Positions 1 to 12,200 of a DNA stretch of 64,000 nt are shown here, one piece after another (within the stretch, counting starts at the first letter, position 1; each line of letters starts with the position of its first letter). The notes beneath the pieces are model-generated. The model saw only the letters and a program-made list of their open reading frames with translations, was not told the origin of the DNA and ran no database searches. Source of the stretch: Siderastrea radians (lineage: Eukaryota; Cnidaria; Anthozoa; Scleractinia; Rhizangiidae); the NCBI GenBank assembly GCA_964017195.1, contig OZ024889.1, forward strand, positions 64,547,858 through 64,611,857, read 5' to 3'. The translations under genes and the position numbers were made by a program.

Positions 1-180
1 CTCTCCAAATACATTTGAATCCACGGGTCTTTTATGATAAACGGTTTCCATTTTTTATATATACTTTTTCTTCTACAGCTGGTTGGTTGTTAGCTGAAAA
101 AAAAAATCGCATATTGTCTTCGAGAAGTAATTGTTGCGCACGCATGCATCACAATCACATAACGTTTCCTTCAAGTTCTG

Positions 181-868
181 GAGTCGCAAGTCAATGCAAG
201 TCGGAAGGTACGAACTTGCGAACACAGACTTGCGATGGGTGGCCAAACATACTCGGTTCAACGCAAGTAGCAAAAAGTCATTTCAGTGCAGCCTTACGCG
301 CACAGCCGTACTAAGGAAAACAATACTGAAGCCAACTTTCGTCGACTTGCGTTGGGCTTGCGTTCACTTGCACGCAAATTTGAGCTCGATCAACGTGAAC
401 GCAAGTCATCGCACGCCATCGCAAGTCCACGCTAGCCGTGACCAAACGGAGTCGCAAGTTACCACAAGTTTTCAATTTGGCCCGGGCCAAACGGATTCGC
501 AAGTTATCGCAAGTTGAAAACTTGTGGTAACTTGCCGAAAGCGACTCCGTTTGGCCACGGCTTGCGTGGACTTGCCATGGCTTGCGATGACTTGTGTCCA
601 CTTTGATCGAGCTCAAATTTGCACGCAAGTGAACACAAGTTTTTCACCGTTTGGCCACCCAACACAAGCCGATGCAAGTTGGTCTCAGTATTGTTTTCCT
701 TTGTACGGGTGCGCGTGGAAGGCCGCACTGAAATGGCCTTTTTGCTACTTGCGTTGAACTTGCGTGTACTTGCGAGGTCGTTTGGCCACCCATCGCAAGT
801 CGTCTGTATTCGCAAGTTCCATTTCCTAACTTGCGTTGACTTGCGACTCCGTTTGGCCGGGGCTTAAC
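181..868. repeat. Foldback (inverted-repeat) element rich in CGCAAG/CTTGCG
   Basis: The left part (from about 181) and right part (to about 850) are imperfect reverse complements centred near 515. The left edge reads gagtcgcaagtcaatgcaag and the right edge cttgcgttgacttgcgactc. The core word cgcaag or its complement recurs dozens of times, and ggccaaacgg appears at several internal points. Open frames here on both strands are by-products of the repeat. It looks like a non-autonomous foldback or MITE-type element. No transposase is seen and no target duplication was identified. Confidence 0.6.
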
Positions 869-3800
869 ACTTTGCTTCGTTCCGGGCGTTCAGTATTCTT
901 GTCATCAGAGTACGCCATCTTTTTGGTCTGTGTCAAAAATGGAGGCAGACCAATAGGATTGGTGGGTTCTGGGGACTAGAATGCACGTTTAAGCGGTGAG
1001 AAGCGATCGGAAAGGAGACGCGTGATCATGTATGAAGAGCCGGGAATTCCGAACGTTTGTTTTTTAACCCAAGTTTTCAGTTCGCAATATTCACTGCTCC
1101 CCGTGTGCTGCACCTTTTCTTGTCTCACACATAATCTCAGTTTGCTTTGTTATTTTCTGTATCGTTATATGAAGGCGCGATGGCTACCTGCTTCGGGTGG
1201 TCGGATATCGAACTTCAATAGGAAGAATTGTGGTTCGAGGCTGGACTCCCCCTTCGTGATGTTGCTCAGAAAAGTTTTTTTCTTTCACATTTGTCTCTAA
1301 ATGGGTACCACAGTACCGGGACCTAAAGAAATGCTGGGGTGTGACCCTGAAAAGCTACATTGTAGCATCCCATTGACCTAGAAGGCCAACCGAAACCGTT
1401 GATCAGAGTTGCCAGCCCCTGTTATCAAACTGGACTGGAAACGCAATTTACCTCTTAATATTACTTAGCACCAACTTTCTTTTTGGAAGAACGAAGAAAA
1501 GTATGCAATTGGGTGCGTGCAACTGGAAACCATGCAAACTTGACTGGACTTCAGTTCCCAGGATATACAGGTTCATTCTCTGAACTAGGTGCAAGGCATT
1601 CCTTTTTTTGCGTAGGAGGACAAACGTGCCCGGCTTTAGAAGCAACGTTTGGAAAGACCTGAAGGAGTGTAACGGAGGAGAGTGGCCTCACCGTGCTTGC
1701 GGCGTTTCGCGCCACCCTCGGTGGCTCCCTACAGCTTTATGACCGCGCGCGCGCTGATGATGTGAGCTGTAGTAATCTGCGCGCGCTCACATAAAATCGT
1801 AGGTTTTTCCTGATATTCATGACGTCAGCATAGCCAAAAAAAGCAAAGTTAACAGTAAATTTTCTCGCGTTTCCTTCGGTGAATTTTTTTTTTAATTTGC
1901 ACATTTTGAGATACTAACGCTGCCTTTCACCTATTATTTTTTGGAAAAATTCTGTCAGAGCAATCCAGTTTAATGGTTAAAAATAAGAAATCACGTGATA
2001 TCGGTGAATCCGTCTGAACGACCTCATATTTTTTCCCCTACAAACTGTTAGTCAAAATCATTTTCACAAAATATGAAAGTTTAAAAAAATTTCAGTTCAC
2101 CTAAGGAAAATCAAAATATTTAACAAAAAAAGGCGAATTAATAGAAAATATCTGTCATTCTTTAGATGCTTTGTTGCCATGACAAAGGCCTACCTATGCC
2201 TAAGAAGCAAAACCTGAAAAATAAGGTAATTATGTTGGTAACCTTACTGGTAAAATTCAGGAAGAAAGATTGCAGAACTAGGGCTTGTTTTGCAAATCTT
2301 GCCAGTACGTATAGTCACTTTTGTAGAAACTCTAGGGAGCCACCTTAAAAATATCTAGGAACCTGGCCTGCTACATACTTGCAGAGTCACCGCTACCGCT
2401 GGTCAGTAGCAGCTGGCGAAACGTTTCCCTGGTACTGATTTTCATCGATATTCATGTAATGACAGTTTGACTGCAAGTAAGGTTAACTATGTATTTTACT
2501 GTAGCCGGTAGCTGGCTTGGTATATATTAACGATTATTATGGATTAATTTTATTGGCTTCTGAAGATCTTTCATCCATTGGCTACATCGGGACTGGAGTG
2601 AAGTTGTATCTTTACTTCAATTGCCCCTATAGAACCCTTCTTATGACGTCACACCAAGCATGGAGTCTTGTGGCTCTATCAATAGCAGAAATATGAGAAA
2701 TAAATCCATATTGTATTTGACCTCAATTGAACTCTGTATTTATATTTACCTGCGTCTTTGGTTCCAAATCTTGATAGTAGTTTAGCGAAGTTTACAGTTC
2801 AAAGAGCAAACAGAAATGGATTTTCACGTAAGTAGGCTGCCGTACGTTGCCTGGTTGTGTTTACGGTAAACTCCAAACAACAACCAACTGAAAATACTAA
2901 TACTCCGCTTTTGAATAGTCTGCTCTAATTATCACAGCCAGGGTATTCTCTTTCAGAAAGAACGTAGGAGTGCGTTTTAGGCTATTTGTTGTTCAGTTTA
3001 TCATGAAAGGTTTACCGAGTGCCTTTAAACTGTGCCAGCCATTACCTTATAAAGAAAAAAAGCTCTTTACAAGAGATAAACGGATGGCCTTCTCTGGATC
3101 CTGTAGAAGCTGTCTCACAGTTTATCAACAATCGCATTAAGCGTTGACGGCTCCATGTTCAGAAGAGATAAGAAGTGTTTCTAAGTTTCCTCCAAAACTG
3201 CCTTCCCTGGTTATAACGAATTGCCTTTTCTTCATTGACTCACTTGGGTCTATCCTTTCGCAAAATTATTATTGGCAACTTCCCCAGTGCCGTTTTGATT
3301 TCTGCTCCCACAGGAGACCATTTCAGTTTCTCTAAATAAGCTTGCAGTTCTTATTTTTCTTCCAAGCCAGAGGGAGGACCGACTGATACTGCGAATTTTT
3401 CATATTGCATAACCCCGAACCGCCCTTAGGCTAATACGATTACATGTTTAACTTAATTAATTGAGTTCGAGGGTAGTTATTTGGAGGGACTGGGCTGGCG
3501 CGCTTCTCGCAAGGGAAGTCCTAGGCCCTTAAGGGGAGGGGGGGGTATTCAATAAAGTTTTTTACGGGGAGGCTCCACCCACAGGCTCAAACCTTTACGC
3601 TTTAATATACTAGTTTTTAGGAATATAGAAAATGGCACCCCTTTTATATACCTATAGCAAAAGTTGCACCCCTTTCTTATACTCAGGATTCCAGTCGTTC
3701 TGGTTCAGTTGCCCAAAGACTCCATGCTTTCATGTGTTTTGCGTTGTTATTTGCCGCCTCAATTTGGCACCCTTCCATACTTTCAGCTTTAGCTGCCATC

Positions 3801-4633
3801 TCTTTATAATTCACTTTGCAGCGGATTTTGTGGTCCTTTCATATACTAAAATGACAATTGTCCCTACCCTTTAGTATGCTGGTCGGCATGCTCAGTCGGT
3901 GAAACCCGCCCTACGTTTAGAAGAATTTTAGAAGTATACGTTAGCACAGTCGCAATTAGGAGTGGAGCCGACAAATTTGTGAATAGACACCATCCAAGCT
4001 GCTAATAAGTGATTGCTTGCTTCACTGACTTCAATGAACATGTATCTCTCGATTCTCAGTAAACAGGTAATCGTAACTGTTGCACAGCCATCGTTTACGA
4101 GACTTTTCAATTTCCAAAACAGCTTGCGTCAGTCACGGTATTACCGAACAAAGTTAGTTTTCGGCCAAAAAAGCATAAAGTATAAATTACTAAGGCTGTG
4201 CTCTTAAGAAGCCCCCAAACGATGAAATTGTTCGGTTGAGAAATCGACAAGGACGGCGGAAAAAAGATTTTTACTGAAACCTCTGAAAACGCCAAAAATA
4301 ACGAAAAAATATCATAAAATTGTACGTACAAATGGAAGATGTCGAGATTGCGTTTGCAACGTATATCCAGTCGAAATTGGTTGCCGTGGTTTCCCTGGTC
4401 GCTCCCTCATCCGCTTCTTAACCGGCATTGGTGTAGGCCCTAGGACGAGGAAAGCTGTACTGCTGCTGTAGTCAGACAGATGTGTGAGGCTGCCGATCGA
4501 GTCTGAATCCATCTGGATCCAGTGAATGTTTCAACTCATTTCCTACCCAGTACTCCCTTGGTGGCTACCTTTTGGTGCTGCTGAAATAGGCCCCTTTAAT
4601 ATGCGTGGAAAAGCCACCTAAATTAACCAGTTG
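869..4633. other. Upstream intergenic stretch with no recognisable gene
   Basis: AT-rich sequence with only short open frames, none with recognisable domains or matched splice sites. A G-run (near 3535-3546) and a repeat-like stretch (about 3520-3870) are visible but could not be delimited. Positions 1-180, left of the foldback element, likewise show nothing definable. Confidence 0.5.
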
Positions 4634-5567
4634 TTATGCATGGTTCAATTTTACCTGTTACCATGCCCCCCCCGGGCAACCCCGGGGACAAGTCCAGCCC
4701 TTCAGTCCCGGGGGTGGGGAATTGTTTGAAGCGGACTTGTCCCGGGGGAAGGGGGGTGGGGCAAATCGAAAATAACTTCTTGTTGTTCTTGTGAAGTACG
4801 TCACTTGTCGGTTGACGCCGAACCGCGTGAAGAAGATGCCGATTTCCAGGGAGAATCTCTAAAATTTGTAGCAGACTGGTTAGTGAAGAATAATCTCTCA
4901 AAATTAAAATTAGTATTCGAAGAAACTTTTATTATAAATTGTTAAACGAATGTGCGTTTGATGCGTACTCGAATGGATGGCGTTCTTCACAAACAAAGAA
5001 ATATTTCTTCAGCGTATTTATGTATAAGACGACTTAAATAGACTCTACATGAAAACGGATGCACGGCCTTATATTAAACAGAGGTCTCAGTCCAGTGTTC
5101 ATTCTTATGAAACAAGCTAACAAAAAGTCCTTTAAAAAGCTGCCATCAATCTGTTCACGGGCCTCGGCTTATGCGTATGTGCTATATTTAGAATAAATCA
5201 CGTGGCGAAGACCATTTCTTTACTCTTTAGCCGTATGCCAGTGCGGTTAGATTTTTCTGCAGTTTTCTTTTTCAAATGTAGTGTTCATTTTTTTTATTAT
5301 ATTATACATCTAGTGTCTTTCGTTCAAGAAACTCTAGAAAAGCATTTGAGTTCTTGTCAAAACGTCTGGTTCTGCTATTGTACGGATCTATGTTTTCTAC
5401 ACAAAAACAACGTATTTGTGGTCGACGAGGAGTCCCGGGGGTGGGGAAATGTCTCTTTTTGCGTGCCCGGGGGTGGGGAATAGACCGCCAAGTGTGAACA
5501 AAATTGCAAATCCCAGGGGGTGTGCCCGGGGGGGATGGTAACAGGTAGAATTGAACCATGTATTAGA
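4634..5567. mobile_element. Non-autonomous DNA transposon with about 35-bp inverted ends and G/C-run subtermini
   Basis: The left end (4634 onward) reads atgcatggttcaatttta, then cctgttaccatgcccccc. The right end (to 5567) is its inverse, ggatggtaacaggtagaatt then gaaccatgtat. Next to each end lie runs of the type cccgggggtgggga (4680-4760 and 5430-5535). The middle is AT-rich and has no recognisable transposase. A target duplication is not clear. Confidence 0.6.
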
Positions 5568-6059
5568 CTGACGGAAAAGGTATGGTATGGACAAGAGTTA
5601 ATTTAATGAAAGAATTGAAAGCGTCGAAAAGTGTTTCTAATCCTCTTGTAGTATGGTGTGACGACTTTGATGACAACTACGACGGCAGCGGTGATGATGA
5701 TGATCGGTCCGCTGGTGAAAGTCAATGAATCCAACTTCGTTTCAATCTTTGCAAAAAATGAAGAAGTCAGCAGCTAGAAAGTCTAGTCAGCAGCCAGTCG
5801 ACGCGCCAGTCTTTGATGTTGGACAGAACCGAGAAAGGCTGGAACAAAGTCTCATCAAAACGAGGCTCCCGTCGAGGTTTCCAAGTTACAAAATGGCGGG
5901 TTCTGTGATGGTTTTCAACAACAATTTTTCTGGAATCATTTCGTCCACGTTAAACAGCAAAATACGACTTTTGGAGTTAAGATAGCTGATTCAAGACGTT
6001 TCTTTAATGCTATCTGGTAGAACTGTGGCTTGCATGATTTAGGGTCGATCGATATTGAA
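5568..6059 (+). promoter_or_regulatory. Probable SCAPER promoter and 5' UTR region
   Basis: This stretch lies just upstream of the first SCAPER coding exon. It contains aaaatggcggg at about 5890, a core typical of YY1-type elements found at or just downstream of metazoan transcription starts. An open frame of 86 codons (5725-5985) overlaps it but has no recognised domain. No TATA box is obvious. Assignment rests on position and one motif. Confidence 0.3.
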
Positions 6060-6215
6060 ATGTCGTCGTCACAAGACAGTGGAGGTCGAAAAAAACGATC
6101 TCCGCGCACCGCGTCGACTTCCAGTTCACGATCGAATGAGAGTCTCTCTGGACACAGCTCTGAGAAGAATCATCACCGAGAAAACTCGTCTGGAAGAAGG
6201 AACAATTCTGGGAAG
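6060..6215 (+). CDS. SCAPER: SCAPER exon 1: Ser/Arg-rich N-terminal extension
   Basis: Residues 1-52, beginning MSSSQDSGGRKKRSPR and continuing as a Ser/Arg/His/Asn-rich stretch before a GT donor at 6216 (phase 0). Vertebrate SCAPER begins near the equivalent of exon 2, so this is an extension of low complexity. An in-frame ATG at 6030 would add ten residues but has a poor context. Support is the matching phase with exon 2 and the clean donor; there is no homology evidence. Confidence 0.6.
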
Positions 6216-9200
6216 GTACGTGCTACGAAGCTAATTTCGATGCGATCGTTCTGCCTGAAGTCTAAAATACCTGTACAAGCTTATAAAATTGTAACGGGTT
6301 TAAGCTTATTAAGACTGGCTTATTTGAAATTGACCAGTTCAAATTAATTAGAAGGAAGGGACTTGATACCGCTTAATGCATTCTCATGTTTGTATCTTTT
6401 ACGAATATTTATGTTTGGAAATCTTTCGAAAGCTGTGATAAGCAAGGTTTTGTCACAAAAAATGGCGCAGCTTTATACGTGTTCGTAACTTACGAGAGTG
6501 GATAAACCTTACCCTTAGGGTAAGGTTTATCCACTCTTCAATGTTGCTTTAGAAATTATGTCTCACGATAAATATTTAAATATTCTCTTTTCTTTTATTC
6601 CTGTCATTTGTAAAGTGACACCTCAGTGTGGCTGTGGTATTTCTTTTTGGCTGTGGCTAAAAGTGGAACGGGGATGTGGGGACGAGGATGCGAGATAGGG
6701 GACACATGGGGACGTAAGATCGGGAATGCAGGGACGTGAAATTGGAAACGTGAAAACGGGGACGTGGGGACGTGAGATCGGGGGCGCATGTTATATAGCA
6801 GAAAAGCAGAAACAAATGTCTTTAAATAGATCGGAAAAGCTGATTTCTTCCAACAAAGCAGCGCAAACATCGGCTGTTTTCCTATCAATCTACATAGACC
6901 TGCCAATCACAAATACCTTTCTTTCTTGACTTCTTGAGAGTTTAAACTTTTCACTGAGATTTTCAATCTGTCGAACCCAAACTGGGAAATTACCAACAAA
7001 GTCAGCTCTAGATCAACATCCTCTCTGTTTTTTGATTGGCTATGTTATTTTCCACCTTGGTACCCTTTTCTTCTAGTCCCCAGTCTCTTTATTCTGTTCA
7101 CTGTTGTGTTGGCCGCTAAATTTTAAAGGGACTTTCCCGTTTGATGGTGCGACAATCCAAAACAAACGTGCAGACACTGAAATGACATGAAGTTTAGACC
7201 GATTTATTTTTCAGAGATGCCTGACAAAACTTTCCTCCAAGAGGAGGTAAATTTAGTTTCAGATGCCAATGCATCTTTTTCCGCAAGTGCGTAACGCCAG
7301 TTTTGTCACGATAAGTTGTATGTTTCTTCCCTCCTATACAAAAGCCTATTTTCTATGATTGGCAGGTCTATGCGGATTGATAGGAAAATAGCCAATGTTT
7401 GCGCCGTTCCTTTGGAAGAAATCAGCTTTCTATCAGCTTTTTCGATCTATCCATAGCCACTTTACCCGCTTTTCTGCTATATAACCCACGTCCCTGATCT
7501 TATGTTCCCACATACCTGATCTCACGTTCCCGCGTTCCCGATCTCGCCTCCCCGCGTCCCCTATCTTGCATTCCCACGCATCCCTGCTTCCCATGTCCCC
7601 ACGTCCCCGTCCCACTTTTAGCCACAGTCGTTCTTTTTATCCAACACTTTTTGTTGTTTTTTTGTGAAAACAAACAACAACAACAACAACAAGTGTTGGA
7701 AAAAAAAACGACTGTGGCTAAAAGTGGGATGGGACTTACAGTATATAGTGACAATTGACACCAAAATTGTTTATCTTTTACCTGGACACCCTGGTTACCT
7801 GACCAGACAATATACTGTAAAGTCCTGACTCCCCCAGCCATGTTCAATCGTCACCATGTGTGGACTGAGGTCAAGCTGAAGACTTGATCATTTCTTGATC
7901 AGGTTTTGACTGATTAGCACACCATGTGCAGGTTGTTTGCTATATGATGTCTGGTACTTTGACGTGACACATTTTAAGTTATTTCATTTTATTTTATTTT
8001 ATTTTTGTTCCATTTCTTTTTTAAATAGTGAAGCACATCAGCGGTCAACAAATTTAATATCTCTATGTATCATATCTTTCAAGAAGTGACCAGGGTCATA
8101 GTCCATTGTGTGCCCTTCCCCTAAACACCACAAAGTGTTTCTTGATAACAATAATTATGCTCTTTGATGTCATCAGCATTCAAAATACTTTGCTTTTTCA
8201 CGAGCTTTAAATTGAACTAAGAGCTTGCCTAGAAAATTGCTTTTTATTTGAACTCAGGAAATGGCATTTTAGACGATACAATTTCAAAAATGTTCTGGGG
8301 GAGCATGCCCCAAGATCCCCTTTGGTGCTTACTTCACGCCTGGTAGCATGAAACAAATGATGTTTGGTGCTTCTCAGGATTGGTCCGGTACTTTTGTATA
8401 CTGCCAAAAACCTTGGTTTGCTATCATTGGTTTTTGCATCGAAGCTGTTTTGTCATACATGTAGGTCCACTGCAGTACCAGAGTTTTATTATGTTTCTTG
8501 ACTTTGTGCTTCAGGAATATCAATTACACCATTCTTGTTAATGTTATTGGGGTGAATTTTTAAATGTGGATATCTTCTTTGGCCCTATGGATGTTCCAGT
8601 GACTGTTAGTCTCAGGCAATAAACTTTATCTCATTTCAAACCAAATAGTTGGCCAGCAGTCTTATGGGCATTCTCAGAAATGGCAGGGCTTGAGTGTCAG
8701 CAAGCTCGTCATATACTTGTAAGGTGTGGTTCCAGAAAATATCCATACCCCCACCACAGAGGGTCATTGGAAAATTTCAAGGGGGAGGGGGTCTTAAAGG
8801 CCAAAATTTTTTATAGAAAGTATGAGCCTAAACTGGAATTTCCAGAGGGGGGTTCAAACCATCAAACCCTCCATCGGAGGAGTATGGATATTTTCTGGAA
8901 TAACACAAGGCCCTTATCCAACCCAAAATTAAAATAACTTTGTACTTAAAGAGTTCCCATACCTTGTTTGAATTGTACTAAGAACAAATTAAAACATCTA
9001 CTTGCAGAATTTAGTGGCTAGGAAGTTTTGTCTGTTAGATGACAAATTTATTTGTTCTGCTTAAGAGTGCATGGTCCTTTTTCAGTCAATTCACGGAAAA
9101 TACCAGATGGAGTAAAAATTTGTTTTTCAGTGTGCAGTGTTATAATATTCTACTATTTTTCTTGTGGGCTTATTTGAATTTAAATAATCAGTGTATATTT

Positions 9201-12200
9201 CTCAGTATAAATGTTTTCGTCTGAAACTACACCCTTTTCAACGAAGGAATTTCCTATTTTTAAAATTGTAAATAATTTTATCAATTGAAAAAGCAATACA
9301 ACAGATCTGATGTAAGACTGTTGTTAGTAAATATGTGAAGCACATCAGCGGTCAACAAATTTAATATCTCTATGTATCATATCTTTCAAGAAGTGACCAG
9401 GGTCATAGTCCATTGTGTGCCCTTCCCCTAAACACCACAAAGTGTTTCTTGATAACAATAATTATGCTCTTTGATGTCATCAGCATTCAAAATACTTTGC
9501 TTTTTCACGAGCTTTAAATTGAACTAAGAGCTTGCCTAGAAAATTGCTTTTTATTTGAACTCAGGAAATGGCATTTTAGACGATACAATTTCAAAAATGT
9601 TCTGGGGGAGCATGCCCCAAGATCCCCTTTGGTGCTTACTTCACGCCTGGTAGCATGAAACAAATGATGTTTGGTGCTTCTCAGGATTGGTCCGGTACTT
9701 TTGTATACTGCCAAAAACCTTGGTTTGCTATCATTGGTTTTTGCATCGAAGCTGTTTTGTCATACATGTAGGTCCACTGCAGTACCAGAGTTTTATTATG
9801 TTTCTTGACTTTGTGCTTCAGGAATATCAATTACACCATTCTTGTTAATGTTATTGGGGTGAATTTTTAAATGTGGATATCTTCTTTGGCCCTATGGATG
9901 TTCCAGTGACTGTTAGTCTCAGGCAATAAACTTTATCTCATTTCAAACCAAATAGTTGGCCAGCAGTCTTATGGGCATTCTCAGAAATGGCAGGGCTTGA
10001 GTGTCAGCAAGCTCGTCATATACTTGTAAGGTGTGGTTCCAGAAAATATCCATACCCCCACCACAGAGGGTCATTGGAAAATTTCAAGGGGGAGGGGGTC
10101 TTAAAGGCCAAAATTTTTTATAGAAAGTATGAGCCTAAACTGGAATTTCCAGAGGGGGGTTCAAACCATCAAACCCTCCATCGGAGGAGTATGGATATTT
10201 TCTGGAATAACACAAGGCCCTTATCCAACCCAAAATTAAAATAACTTTGTACTTAAAGAGTTCCCATACCTTGTTTGAATTTTATAACAAGTGACTGACT
10301 GCCTTGGTTGGGTTGAGCCCAAATGTAACTGGGTAAATGTGAAATGTTTAAAATGCTCTCTGCAACATCAACAGAAAAATGTCCATCGCACAAACAGTCA
10401 TGATCATGTTCGTAAACTTGTGGAGCAGGAAGGTAGAGCAGCGCGGAACCTGGTCACATGGTCTGTTCCAGTTACAGATCCCAATGAAGATGGTGAGAAC
10501 ATTTTTATGTTAATTTTCTTAGTGGTTGTTGCATGTATACTCACGTTAATAAAAATTATCATTATGGTTAAATTATTTTTAGTGCTGTGCAATAATAGTT
10601 GAATACATTAGATAAAAGTCAAAACAGGAATTTCTTCTGCATTCTCTTCAAGGAAAAAAGGAGTTGATTATTGCAAATGATTTCAATGAGAATGTGATAT
10701 TCAAAATGAAACTCAATCTGATCACTGAATTTTCATGGACTTTATGGATGACCTCATGCACCGGGAACATAAAAATTTCACAAGTATCTTTTGGAACTGC
10801 CTTCCAACGGTCATGTGGTTTTTTTTCTCCTTTTTCTCTCTGCTACCAGCTTTTCCAATCAAATCTAAACGTACATATGTTTTGGCATTTAGTTAGGATT
10901 GAAAAAATTTGATTGCATTAAGGAAAATTAAACAACACATTGATGTACAGTATTTGCATTGGGGCCAGGCTATTTATTGTAAACTTGAAAGCCTGTGAAA
11001 TTCCAATGTGCCTGTCACATGAAGTAATCCAATCAAAATTCAAATACCACATCAAGTTTTGTTTTAAACGTTTCATTTTTCATTTGAAAAGTAAATTATT
11101 GAAGTGAACTGTGAGATCAATATAGCAATATTCAGGTAAAACTTCTATCGGTTTTGACTGTCACCACTCAATCACTAGGAAAGGGTAGTTGCTTAGAAGA
11201 CATGGTCTGGTTGCTTACAACAGGTATCATAACGCTTTTTTTCATGAGGTTTAGAGTTAACAAAACTCAATCCATGCAAAATCGGTCAGCTTATAAAATT
11301 TTTGTGGGTTTATTCATTTGCTATGCAGTTAGTTGTGTCCAAGAGCATGGAAAAGTTTAAAGCTTCTATTTCAAACAAATAATCAATCTGCCGAGTCGCA
11401 GACAAGGCTAGTGTGGACTTAGCAATCAGCTGACTGAATCAATAGACAATTCATCATGACATCAGTGTATGGAATGATTCTCATCGCTTAACGAGAATCC
11501 CCCACCCTCACTTTCACCTTGTACCAAACCTGCATCAAATGAATAACAGAAAAAGAGAGAAAGGTTCCTCTTATCATTATTTTTATTTGTATTAGGCTGT
11601 TTGAAATGTCACGCATTTTATGTACTGAATCTAGATTTCAAATTAGGCAAAACAATAAATTGCAAAGGATTTGTCATATGAAAAGATTGAGGATTGAAAT
11701 GGGTGAGTAAGTAGCCAAATGCTGCCAATTTTTTCCTCTAAATTTTATGACCCAGAAGAAATGGACTGCATAAGACAAAGTTAGAAATGAATATGATTCT
11801 GCCTATAAAATCCAAAATTTTACACCTAATGTAATCAAAAGCATTTTATGGTATTGCATTCAAATTTCATGTGTACAATTATTCAATTTATTCTTGCACA
11901 TTTTTGTGAGGATGTTCTTTGAAGACCTGATAGCTAAAATGGTTGTAAAAAATTATTTGGAGAAGAATTCATTATTTTCAATTTTATAGTTTAATTTGGT
12001 GGTGGTTCCAAAAATAATGTATTTGAAAATTTCAAAATCTAGTACATTGTACTTTTAAGTGAAATTTAGTGTGGTTCCCTACCCGTGAGGTTTATTTGTA
12101 TAGACCATTGAATGAGGAATGTGTATTTTGTTTTTAAGCACTTTAATTATCATCTATTTATATCTTTGCATTTATTATTATTTTGTTAAAAAATAGAACA

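Noticed and set aside
181..815. Overlapping open frames of 80-130 codons on both strands near the left edge
   Set aside because: All arise from the inverted CGCAAG repeat; the same peptides appear on both strands.
5725..5985. Separate gene upstream of SCAPER (86 codons)
   Set aside because: No domain, no splice partner found, and it overlaps the likely 5' UTR. Left as part of the upstream region.
8207..8407. Small open frames repeated identically at 9514 (66 codons) and at 8680/9987 (85 codons)
   Set aside because: Identical because the DNA block is duplicated. They have no domain, and the second runs through a MITE.
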